From: Chrysaora quinquecirrha
Taxonomy: Eukaryota; Cnidaria; Scyphozoa; Semaeostomeae; Pelagiidae
Reading direction: 5' to 3'
DNA: 64,000 bases
NCBI GenBank assembly: GCA_014526335.1
Contig: JACTAT010000029.1
Span: 4,854,105-4,918,104, forward strand
Shown here: one piece after another, positions 13,701 to 22,274 of the stretch
How the letters are laid out: each line of letters starts with the position of its first letter
Position numbering within the stretch: position 1 is the stretch's first letter
Notes under the pieces: generated by a model
The model's database searches: none
Seen by the model: the letters and a program-made list of their open reading frames with translations, nothing else
What the model was told of the DNA's origin: nothing
Position numbers and translations under genes: made by a program

Positions 13701-16700
13701 TTTATAAGAGAATCCAGGCTCAGAAAGGGTTTAAAAAACAAAGAAAATTCTAGAGCCCTGTTCACACTACAAAAAGTAGCCCAGACTCGGCCTACTTCTA
13801 CAATGACCTAGGCCAGACCCGTGCCTGACCCCCAGGCTTATGTGAACGCCTATAACCTGGGTTTGGCTTTTGTCTTCTAAACCTGGACTGAGCCTACCTC
13901 AGAACCACGGCCAAGTTATCCCTGGCCAAGCTCAAGTTTTACGTGTTCACAGAAGCCTGGGCCAGGCCAAAGTTTTCATAAAAATAGATGGACACTAGGC
14001 TAGTTTTTGTAGTGTTAACAGAGCTTAAGAACAAGCAAGGGCGGATCAAATGAAATGAGAAGTTTTTTCCTAAGGTTTAGCATTCTGTACAGTGCTTTCT
14101 GCGTGAAACGGTATATAACAGGACAGTGCTGATAGTTAAACTTCATAACCAGTTTATTTCTGTTTTTCTTCGTGGCCTGCTACCAAGGGAAGTATTGGAG
14201 TAATAGAAGGAATAACATTTTAAAGAAAGACATCTGCAAATTGGGCACAAATTAAGAACAAAACTAAGAAAGAACAAAAGCTAGGATTTTGTTAAAAGAA
14301 AAGAACACTCAGCCTCAGGTTATATGCTGGAGAAAGGGGGAATTAATCAAGAGCTTAATGCACGCATTTTTTTTATAAAGAACCACTTTATAAGAAACCT
14401 ACATGGAGAAGGCCCGAAAATTTAAAGCACTTATACTACTAAAGAGAAAATCATTATAGCAAGCACTCACGTCCAGTTCTCCATTAACTTTTAACATTTC
14501 TTGCATTGTTCTGCTAACAATTTTTTCACCTTCAATTTTCTGTTTTGAGCTGCAAAAAAAGCATACATAATAAGTCCCTCTCAAAATAAGTCCCTTTTGG
14601 TATCTGAAGCACCATTCAAGAAATATATACACAGACATGTATGGTACTTAAAAGGCTCAACATAGCCAAACACAAAGCCAAACGGGAGGAGAGGCTTGGG
14701 CTGTATGACTTGGAGAGTTTTCGACGATTTCATTGCGCGCTTTAGCCCAGTGGAAACGTCGTTGGCTCTCTGATCATGCAGTCCAGGCTCGAATCCTATC
14801 TACTGAGATATGCTACTCGGGATAAATTTATCTGAAGCGAATCTTTTTCCTGTCATTATCATCTGAACATAAAAATTTGGCAATGCAGTAAAAGCCCCAT
14901 TATTTAAGAAGGGAGACTATTTAGTTTTGAGACTTTGAAGATGGGTGTTTTTAGGCTGAAGGATTATTGGAGAATGGACTGAAAAAATTGGAACACTTTC
15001 TGCCAATCAAGAAGGATGCTGCAGACATTAACAAAGGACTTGGATAAGGAAGATTCAACCTTTGAATACATTAGGGAAGTTAGACGTCAGACCATAATAG
15101 GAAGACCCAGCATAGAGAAGGCCTACAATACTTGAATTCCTTGCTTCGAAGAGGGGCTAAAAAAAGAGGAGGCTTAAGGCTTAATATAGAGTGGACCTTA
15201 AAGATGCTTTTACGGGCAGCATGTGTCAGATTTCGATATCTCGTTTCGTTATACTCCCGGACAGGCCTCGGAATTCAAAGATAAAGCTGGGATAAACTAT
15301 AATCATAAATGAATTTAAAAAAGAACAACGAACACTCACAAGTCATTAATAAGTTTTCTTATGTGTCGAATTTCTCGTTCGAGTGCTCGGTCATTGGCAA
15401 TCAGCTCTCGAAGCTTCTGAGTTTCTCTTTTCGTATCAAGCTCCAGTTTTGCGTTCTGAGTTTCCAATGCTGTTTTCTGCAAAAATAGAGGCATTAAAAT
15501 ACCATATATAAAACCAAACTAATCCGTCATAGCCAATGGCTGCAAACTGCAATTCAAGCAAGGCTTTTGCAGTATTGTATATAATCCTGAATTTATATAT
15601 CCTCTGTCAACAGTCAGAACGAGCAAAAACGAAGAAATTGTATAGAAGGCTTCAATACGTTCACAAAGGTCCATCGGACACTGCTGTGCTACTGAATTCC
15701 ATTCCAAGGACACGAATTCTTAATTACCAGAGGGGCATCTTTTGGATAAAATCAAATTTAAAGCAAAACACCGTAAAAAAATTAGTTCTGTAATTCAGAG
15801 GTTATGTGATCTTAGAAATCAAACGATAATATGTTTGCTAGCGACATTTGCATGTTCCCTGGCATCTTTGATTTGAACCATCTGAAACCTTCAGCTATCA
15901 GGGTGTTTTAAGAAGTCACAAACGTACTGTTTTCAAAAGACTGAATTTAGAGCGTCCAAAAAGGGCTGCTGAGGAAAGGAGCTGACAACAATGTACACAC
16001 CTTTGTAAAGTAAAATAATTTATAAAAACAAAAAAGTATTAGTGCAACAAACCATAGGAAGAACTAAAACACCCAACTTACTTGTTCATCTTTTTGAGCT
16101 TTTAGCTTTGAATTTTCCTCCATCAGTTGAACTTTTTCGTTTTCTTGCTCCTTCATTTTGTCTTTCAACTTAGTAACCTAGAAAAAACACAAAGCTAATG
16201 AATAATGATAATAAAAATGATAGTATTAGAATCTGCTGTCACTTCTCCTTTTATCTTTGCTTGGGGTCTTTGAAACTTGGGACCTTAATCGTAGCAGAGA
16301 CAGATGGATGCAGCTAGGCTTTGTATATAAATCAGAGAAGGGGGAAGGTCGTTGACCCATGAAGTGATAAGAGACAAAAGAATTATAGGGAGGAAGACAG
16401 AAAGACACTTAAGAAAGAGAATAACGCTTCGTTTAAAAGAAATACATGGAAATAGGAAAAATTTAAAGTAAATGAAAAGAACAAGAATACAGAGACAAAT
16501 ACAAGTGGACAGGAGATTAACAAAGAGATGACTAACTTAAACAAACAAAGGTATACAAAGTTAATGTTTGGTAACTTCACATACAAAGTAAAGGCAGGAA
16601 AAGACAGGATGAGACTGATTCAGAGGGTATGAAATGGTGTATTTTAGCGCCAGTCGCTAGGATTTGAGTAATAGGTTATTAACTAATCGGGTGCACCTTA

Positions 16701-19700
16701 ACCATGGCTGTGACGCTACTGTAGCTGGAGCTCCAGCCACAACCTGGCTTAGCTTCAGACACCACCAGCTAGCTGGATTAGGCCACGATGCAACAGCACT
16801 TTTTAGTATCATTCTTACTTGATGGAATTAACCTTGAAATGTAAATATGTTACCTTCTCTTGTTGCACTTGTTCCATCTGCTGTGCACGCATTACTCGAT
16901 TATCTGAAAAATACAGGATAAGACTATTGATAACATTTCAAACTGTTATCAATCAGCGTAGTTATAAGACGCTTCTCCACTTTTCTGCGAAGGAGCTGCA
17001 GTGTAGTGGTTGGTACTGGTAGGGTATTGGCTCGTGGCCTTAGGCCTAGCCATAGATAGGGAGAGTAGGCCCTTAACCTTGTTCTGTTTTTAGCTTGATG
17101 ATAACAAAAAATGTGGATCTCGCCCAAGATCAATTGGGGCTTAAGTGAGTGATTTCATTGAATGAAATCACTCACTTAAGCCCCAATTGATCTTAATTCA
17201 TTGTTATACGAACCTATAGCCTTGAGTTATTAAATGATAAACATTCTAAACTGATTTTTCAAGCAGCTTCTGTCTTACTTCATCACAAAGTCTTATGGCA
17301 TGCTTTTGGCAAAAGCAAAAGAGTTTTGCAGGACGCATTTATTCAACTTTGCGTATTACAAAAGTAAATAGAAGAGTAAACAAAATTATAACTCACCAAG
17401 AAATGTCGATTCCTCATCCATTTCTTTTATTCGATTTCTAGCATCGCTCAATGAATGCACAAACGATGTATGATGCATTTTGTATTTTGACAGCTCATCG
17501 CTACAAAGAAATAGATAATATGAGAAATCTATTTATAAAATATTGTATAAATATAAAAAAGTTCGTAGTAAAAATTAGAGGCTCGTGGGCTTAATGTAAT
17601 CACAATCAAAGGGCAAGTGAAAGTGCAAGTGCAAGTGAAATGCAAGTCAAGTACAAGTCAAGTGCAAGTCAAGTCAAGTCAAGTCACGTCAAGTCAAGTC
17701 AAGTTAAGTCGAGCCAGTTCAAAGTTTAGGAAAGTTCAATATAGTTAAGTAAGAGTAAATCAGATTGAAGTAAAGAAAAGTAAGGCAAAGCAAGGAAATG
17801 TAAAGCAGTAAACAACGTAATATAAAGAAAAAGAAAAGTAAAGTGTCAGGTCACGTCGGGTAACGTCAGGTCAGGTCAGGTCAGGTCAGGTCAGGTCAGG
17901 TCAGGTCAGGTCAGGTCAGGTCAGGTCGTGATAATGCCATCAATACTGTATTACACGCATCCTATATTTAAGTGGTATGAAATTAGGTATTCTTCTAAGC
18001 CATTCTACTTACGTTGCATTGATTAAATCTTGTCTTACTTCATCAACTTCCTCTTGCAATCTTTCTCTCTCCTTAGCAGCAAACTGGTCTTTTTCATTGT
18101 ATCTATCTTCCATTGCTTTCAACAATCCAAGTGCCCCTTGCAGTTCAGTATCTGTGGAGACCTGTTTTTGTTGTATTTCCATCATCTGATTTCGTTCTTC
18201 GTCTATTTTCGATTCTGCCCACGGACTTTAAAAAACGAAATAGGACAAATATAGAATTCTCAGAAGACTATTTGAATCAAAACAATGTTCTTCTGCTACA
18301 TTTTTAATACGAATGGCGAACACAAGGATAGATTTTGACACAAGTGACATACCACAATAAGTGGGACTCGAACCTGGGCTGCATGACCAGAGTGCCAACG
18401 ACGTTTCCACTGAGCTATAGAGCTCAATGAAATCGTCGCATAACTCTCCAAGTCATACAGCCCAAGGCTCTCCTCCGATGTGACTTTTTCATGCTTCAGC
18501 TATGTTCAGCCTTCTTCAGCACCATACATATGTATACATATTTATCATTAATGGCGAACACAAGGATAGTTTTTTACACAAGTGGCATACCACAATAAGT
18601 AGGATTCGAACCTGGGCTGCATGACCAGAGTGCCAACGATGCTTCCACTGAGCTTTCGAGCTCAATAAAACAACTCTCTTCTTCAATGCTTTATGTAACA
18701 CAATGCTAACTAGCTGTGGCCTGGTTTCAATAATTTAGGGGCCCAGTCAGCAGTACAGCTTTCCTTCTAACAGCAAAACTTCTCAAATGCTCAAGTAACA
18801 AGCAATCTACTTAGACCAACGGCAAAATACTCTAGATAGTTAAAAAAACAACCCATAACCCATACAGTAGATCCATAGATTTTCTTACCTGTGCTCATTA
18901 ATGTAGTCGATCTCCTCTTTAACAGCCTTATTCGCATTATCTAGCAAAAAGAATCAGAAAAATATCTATCTGCAATGCTACATGATATAAATTCTTGGTG
19001 AATTTCTGTTTGTATTCAAATTAGAGATATTCTTGTTAGAAGAGTAGGTGTACCGAAGTGATCTGATAACTCGCTATTGAAGATTCATTCAAAAATCTCT
19101 GCGTAGCCTGCCAAACATTTTGCTTTTTGGAGAAGGTTTTAGATTACCTTACCAACAGTGATGTAACACAGTTTAGGCTCTGCTGGTTCAAGAACTAAGG
19201 GCCCCAAACAAATCGTTCATATTGTTGCCTCTTCGCCATACTACCCTAAAAGATTAACTTCCTAAAGGCCATCCAATGAACAGTCAGTAGCCAGAGGACA
19301 AATAACTTGAATGTCTCAAGGTTGTAAAAGGCATTTCTTTCAAAATGTTTCACACTACTCCAAGCCCTCTTACCTCTTAGCTTCCCCATCCCTGCAAAAA
19401 TGCCCGACCTTACTAATTCTTACGGGGTACGAGCATCTCCGTTACGGCACTGCTGAAACAAACCTGCGAAACCTGCCGTTTTCAGAACTCTAGCTGAAAC
19501 AAATGAGGATTCTAACCCTTCCAAGCCTAGAAACGAAATTGGTCCCAATCAAATACGCCCATACAATGTATGACATACCTGCTATCCTAACTTTTTCAAC
19601 ACTGCGATCTTTTGATCTGCCTTTGTATGCTAAATGCCATTTCAATTCTTGCACGTTATATGCACATAGCTCATGCTCTGTAAAGAAGGTAAAAAGAACA

Positions 19701-21297
19701 GTATAGTCCTTTGATCTTTTTAGAAAGTGTAAGTTTAAAGACTTCAGACTTAAGTTTTTAGACAGTTTAAGGACTTAAGATTTAAGACAATTTTAAGATA
19801 GATTTAAGCCTGTTTTAAGACTTAAGTTTTAAGACAGTCTGAACTTAAACCAGTTATAAGACTTTAAGACTTGAGTTTTAAGACTAAGACAGACATGACT
19901 TAAGGTAGGCATAACACAGTTCGAAGACAGTTTTAAGACGGTTTTAAGACTTAAGTTGTGAGACTTAAGTTTAAAGACAGTTTTAAGACTTAAGACTCAA
20001 GCTTAACAACAGTGTAAGTCTTAAGGTCAAAGATTTCAAAGTTTCAGAACAGATGATGAAAAATTCAGGATACCTCCAATGAAAATATTAGCCGTAACTT
20101 AATACCGGAATATTTGACAAATTTCAATAACGGTGGCCTGGTCATTTGATATGTGTGAAAGTGCTCTAGCAGTAAATGAATCAGTTACCTTTTTGAACAG
20201 CAATAGGGAGAAAATGCATCCTTCGATGAGCATACTCATCAATTTTTGCTCTGAGCTGCACAACCTTCTCTTTCTGCTCAGCTAAAGCTTGTAAAGTGTT
20301 AACTCTATCTGTTTCAAGTCTCCCCAATAATAACAGTGTTTCTTTGATGACAAATTCGCCAAAATCAGATACAGGTAAAGCCTGATGATCGACTTGAGTT
20401 TCGGTCGATGATTTGTTAAGAGAAATTCCACTGCCTTGAATCTGAAAAATAGAAGACTATTAGCAAGACACAGACAACTTCACAGGAAGAAACGCGGGAT
20501 TAACAGTGACTTACTCTGCTTGGCAAATTTTAAATGATGTTCCTACAACAGCTTGCACCAATGGGCACAATTGCAATTAATTGTTTCCACGTCTGTTGTT
20601 GGACCCTTTGGTCAAAATGGCTGAGAAGGTGCTGTGTCGTCGTGGACTAATCCACCTGGCTCGTGATGTCAGAAGCTCAGCACCAGCTCGGTTTGAGGTC
20701 TCGATTAGTTAACCTACTACTGAGATCGCGGCCCCGGGCACAAAACACACCACTTCACCTTTACCAGCATCTTTACCAAAGTTGATCGAGACCAACTCGC
20801 AATCTATGATTGTCGGTTCGATGTTCGATTCCCACCAAGCGAGGATGAGGAGAGTCTTCAGCTCACTGTAATTACACGCATATGGCAAAAGGAATCACGA
20901 GGTGAGGTCATAATGAGAGGACTGGGATCGCACTGCTTAGATTAGCCCTGGGCTTTTCAGTGAACCCCTGTGCTTAGCAGAGAAACACAAACATTGCGCA
21001 GACAGCACGTGTGTGTTTGCCTAACTAACAAACATATGTAATAACCAAACACCACTTGCTTGAAATGAAATAGTGACGCATTAAGATACTTAATCAAATG
21101 AAACCAACAAATTGTGTACCCATTTCTATTGATTTGGGCGAAAAACACCCGGTACGGCAGGTATGGCCCAATTACTCTAACTCTTAACTGTACCATTGAA
21201 GTTACCTTACCCGAAATACAACATACCTCAAGTGTGGCACCACTGGCAGATATTATAGAATGCGGTCTTGGAGATGTAATATCCTTTGTGACCAACC
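4723..21297 (-). CDS. long coiled-coil protein, CCDC178-like (5' end in gap)
   Basis: I joined 20 minus-strand exons with GT-AG borders and compatible phases: 21297-21227 (cut by the gap), 20441-20189, 19677-19579, 18940-18889, 18225-18013, 17500-17397, 16903-16854, 16177-16082, 15476-15340, 14549-14471, 13553-13386, 12040-11972, 11594-11541, 10833-10795, 10058-9945, 9304-9159, 8527-8442, 7696-7623, 7071-6922, 4977-4723. They encode at least 768 residues; the stop is at 4723-4725. The product is highly charged, Glu/Lys/Gln rich and heptad-like almost throughout, with few prolines after the first 130 residues and no signal peptide or membrane segment. The early segment (FGEFVIKETLLLLGRLETDR, then LPIAVQKEHELCAYNVQELK) reminds me of animal CCDC178 or CCDC175. 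That assignment is from memory and tentative. Small phase-0 exons could still be missing between 4977 and 13386, because the phase check cannot exclude them there. No biochemical function is inferred. Confidence 0.8.
5165..5425. mobile_element. TTA-type MITE, copy 1 (degenerate)
   Basis: It belongs to the family whose ends read GGCCCTGGCCAAACGATCAA and its reverse complement. The right end (AACAATGTTTGATAGTTTGGCCAAGGCC) is clear and the left end is decayed. It lies in the last intron of the coiled-coil gene. Confidence 0.6.
5426..6240. other. intronic AT-rich stretch, nothing recognised
   Basis: Part of the last intron of the coiled-coil gene. No coding, RNA or clear repeat signature was seen on either strand. 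A 66-codon open frame at 5874-6074 is AT-rich and hydrophobic, with no family resemblance. Confidence 0.4.
6285..6792. promoter_or_regulatory. divergent promoter-like module around the 66-bp array
   Basis: The sequence 6286-6340 is repeated in inverted orientation at 6657-6722. Each arm carries an inverted CCAAT motif (CTGATTGG) followed 20-30 bp outwards by an AT-rich TATA-like stretch: TATATAAC on the left, reading minus, and TTCAAATTT on the right. The right arm ends with GGAGTGTCAGACGAAAAAAG. A second copy of the right arm at 62930-63062 has a better TATA (TATAAATTC) at the same place. The promoter role is inferred from layout only. Confidence 0.45.
6331..6660. repeat. five perfect 66-bp tandem repeats
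   Basis: The unit starts AAGCCGAATTGGCATTGCAC, and its copies begin at 6331, 6397, 6463, 6529 and 6595. They look identical. Because 66 is a multiple of 3, several frames stay open on both strands, which explains the roughly 170-residue repeat ORFs here. The array is bracketed by an inverted repeat. Confidence 0.95.
7770..8085. repeat. GGGGGCTTATTCGAG-rich dispersed repeat
   Basis: Many short blocks of the type GGGGGCTTATTCGAGG lie between 7770 and 8070, and the right end reads AATTCGAAGATTTACGGTA. A related end (TACCGTATTTCCTCGAA) lies at 8571-8590. This looks like the pair of ends of a common metazoan MITE family, now fragmented. It lies in an intron. Confidence 0.45.
8571..8664. repeat. 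fragment of the TACCGTATTTCCTCGAA repeat
   Basis: It begins TACCGTATTTCCTCGAAAAA and continues into a C10-A9 stretch and AGCGCCCCAGACGCTCT. It matches the end type of the 7770-8085 repeat in inverse orientation and is intronic. Confidence 0.4.
10311..10549. mobile_element. palindromic MITE with TA target duplication
   Basis: The ends are CAATCTTGGACAA and its reverse complement, each flanked by TA. Inside, a second inverted repeat pairs CTTAACTTCGC with GCGAAGCTTAAG around GC-rich blocks. TA duplications suggest a Tc1/mariner-type transposase. No coding capacity. It lies in an intron of the coiled-coil gene. Confidence 0.65.
12392..12591. mobile_element. TTA-type MITE, copy 2
   Basis: The left end TTTGGCACTGGCAAAACC is decayed. 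The right end GTTTGATAATTTGGTCAGGGCC is followed by TTA. The internal segment TTTTGCGACGTGGCCA is shared with other copies at 28.6 and 28.8 kb. Confidence 0.7.
12600..12925 (+). mobile_element. 3' fragment of a non-LTR retrotransposon
   Basis: The 12637-12912 frame encodes a 91-residue peptide with KARKLTFIGHILR, GRGRPKTRYWDEV and a final AQDRDCWRKMV. This is the C-terminal signature downstream of reverse transcriptase in many LINEs. The reverse transcriptase itself is absent, so this is a 5'-truncated relic in an intron of the minus-strand coiled-coil gene. Confidence 0.75.
13754..14025. mobile_element. MITE with AGCCCTGTTCACACTACAAA ends
   Basis: The left terminus AGCCCTGTTCACACTACAAA matches the right terminus in reverse complement (AGCTCTGTTAACACTACAAA). 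The interior holds further GGCCAGGC/GCCTGG inverted blocks. The target duplication is not certain. Non-coding and intronic. Confidence 0.6.
14686..14833 (+). repeat. tRNA-derived SINE, family A
   Basis: It carries an A-box-like TAGCCCAGTGG and a B-box-like GGCTCGAATCC about 48 bp apart, preceded by the family-specific head TGGGCTGTATGACTTGGAGA. Other copies are at 18.3, 18.55, 33.1, 53.1 and 57.4 kb. Confidence 0.65.
16625..16800 (-). repeat. tRNA-derived SINE, family B
   Basis: Read on the minus strand, it contains CCAGCTAGCTGGTGGTGTCTGAAGC and ends with the block that gives TTTTAGCGCCAGTCGCTAGG on the plus strand. Better preserved relatives at 53.4 and 57.2 kb show a B box (GGTTCGAGCC). 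Intronic. Confidence 0.55.
17126..17194. repeat. perfect 34-bp palindrome with 1-nt spacer
   Basis: 17126-17159 is followed by a single G (17160) and then by its exact reverse complement (17161-17194). It lies in the intron between coding exons 16854-16903 and 17397-17500. No transposon ends are visible around it. Confidence 0.95.
17600..17720. repeat. AAGTC/GTGCAAGTC microsatellite
   Basis: Degenerate runs of AAGTCAAGTC and AGTGCAAGTC, intronic. Confidence 0.8.
17845..17928. repeat. (GTCAG)n pentanucleotide repeat
   Basis: About 13 uninterrupted GTCAG units follow a degenerate lead-in (GTCAGGTCACGTCGGGTAAC). Intronic, between exons 17397-17500 and 18013-18225. Confidence 0.95.
18316..18540 (-). 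repeat. SINE family A copy
   Basis: The minus strand reads A box CTCAGTGGAAACG and B box GGTTCGAGTCCC. The head (AGTCATACAGCCCAAG on plus) matches the 14.7 kb copy. A second copy follows immediately. Confidence 0.7.
18549..18690 (-). repeat. SINE family A copy, tandem to the previous one
   Basis: It repeats the same tail (CGAACACAAGGATAG) and tRNA-like body with B box GGTTCGAATCC. It lacks most of the head. The copies start about 232 bp apart, so they look like a local duplication or a targeted second insertion. Confidence 0.7.
19725..20035. repeat. degenerate TTTTAAGACTTAAG repeat array
   Basis: Irregular copies of TTTTAAGACTTAAGTTTTAA fill about 300 bp of intron. The unit is itself near-palindromic (CTTAAG). 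No coding. Confidence 0.85.
20600..20735 (+). repeat. SINE family B copy
   Basis: Reads GTGCTGTGTCGTCGTGG, then GATGTCAGAAGCTCAG and GAGGTCTCGATTAGTTAACC, the same block order as at 53.4 kb in reverse. The region 20760-21200 shows no further recognisable feature. Confidence 0.6.
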
Positions 21298-21797
21298 NNN
21301 NNNNNNNNNNNNNNNNNNNNNNNNNNNNNNNNNNNNNNNNNNNNNNNNNNNNNNNNNNNNNNNNNNNNNNNNNNNNNNNNNNNNNNNNNNNNNNNNNNNN
21401 NNNNNNNNNNNNNNNNNNNNNNNNNNNNNNNNNNNNNNNNNNNNNNNNNNNNNNNNNNNNNNNNNNNNNNNNNNNNNNNNNNNNNNNNNNNNNNNNNNNN
21501 NNNNNNNNNNNNNNNNNNNNNNNNNNNNNNNNNNNNNNNNNNNNNNNNNNNNNNNNNNNNNNNNNNNNNNNNNNNNNNNNNNNNNNNNNNNNNNNNNNNN
21601 NNNNNNNNNNNNNNNNNNNNNNNNNNNNNNNNNNNNNNNNNNNNNNNNNNNNNNNNNNNNNNNNNNNNNNNNNNNNNNNNNNNNNNNNNNNNNNNNNNNN
21701 NNNNNNNNNNNNNNNNNNNNNNNNNNNNNNNNNNNNNNNNNNNNNNNNNNNNNNNNNNNNNNNNNNNNNNNNNNNNNNNNNNNNNNNNNNNNNNNNN
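21298..21797. other. assembly gap (500 N)
   Basis: Exactly 500 unresolved bases, a conventional placeholder length. The left edge falls inside a coding exon of the minus-strand coiled-coil gene: the open frame at 21227-21297 ends at a good donor and joins in phase to the exon at 20441. Confidence 0.99.
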
Positions 21798-22144
21798 TAT
21801 AACAAAATCAAGAATAAAATAAATAGTAAATAATTATGAATGATAATAAATATAATAGATAATTATAAAATTGATGGATTGAATACCTGCAAACCTATCT
21901 ATGTATATACAGTACTATGAGGGTCATAAAATTATTTAAAAATGATGAAATGAAAAATGATTTAAAAATAATTTTGTTTTTGAATTTTCTCTCTTTTTAT
22001 TATTATGCTTTATCCGTTATAAGTTGGTAGAAAAACAAAAATTTTTTTAAAATAAAACTAATGAATTTAAAAAAATCAATTTAAAAACAATTTCGTTTCT
22101 CACCATGGAAAATAAATTAAACGAGAGGTAAATCGAGAAAAGAA

Positions 22145-22216
22145 CTCCCGTGCGGGGAATCGAACCCCGGCCACGGCGGTGAAAACGCCGGATCCTAACC
22201 ACTAGACCACACGGGA
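22145..22216 (-). tRNA. tRNA-Glu (anticodon UUC)
   Basis: The 72-nt minus-strand sequence folds as a cloverleaf: acceptor TCCCGTG pairs with CACGGGA, the A box is TGGTCTAGTGG, the anticodon loop is GTTTTCACC (anticodon TTC), and the B box is GGTTCGATTCC. Position 73 would be G. A TTTT terminator follows at 22137-22140. All stems are intact, unlike the SINE copies nearby, so this is probably a working gene. It starts 58 bp past the stop codon of the minus-strand secreted-protein gene. Confidence 0.95.
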
Positions 22217-22274
22217 CCTGCCTTGGCAATGAAATTTCTAGCTTTTGAACAAACAAAGACAGTGCTATTAGACG

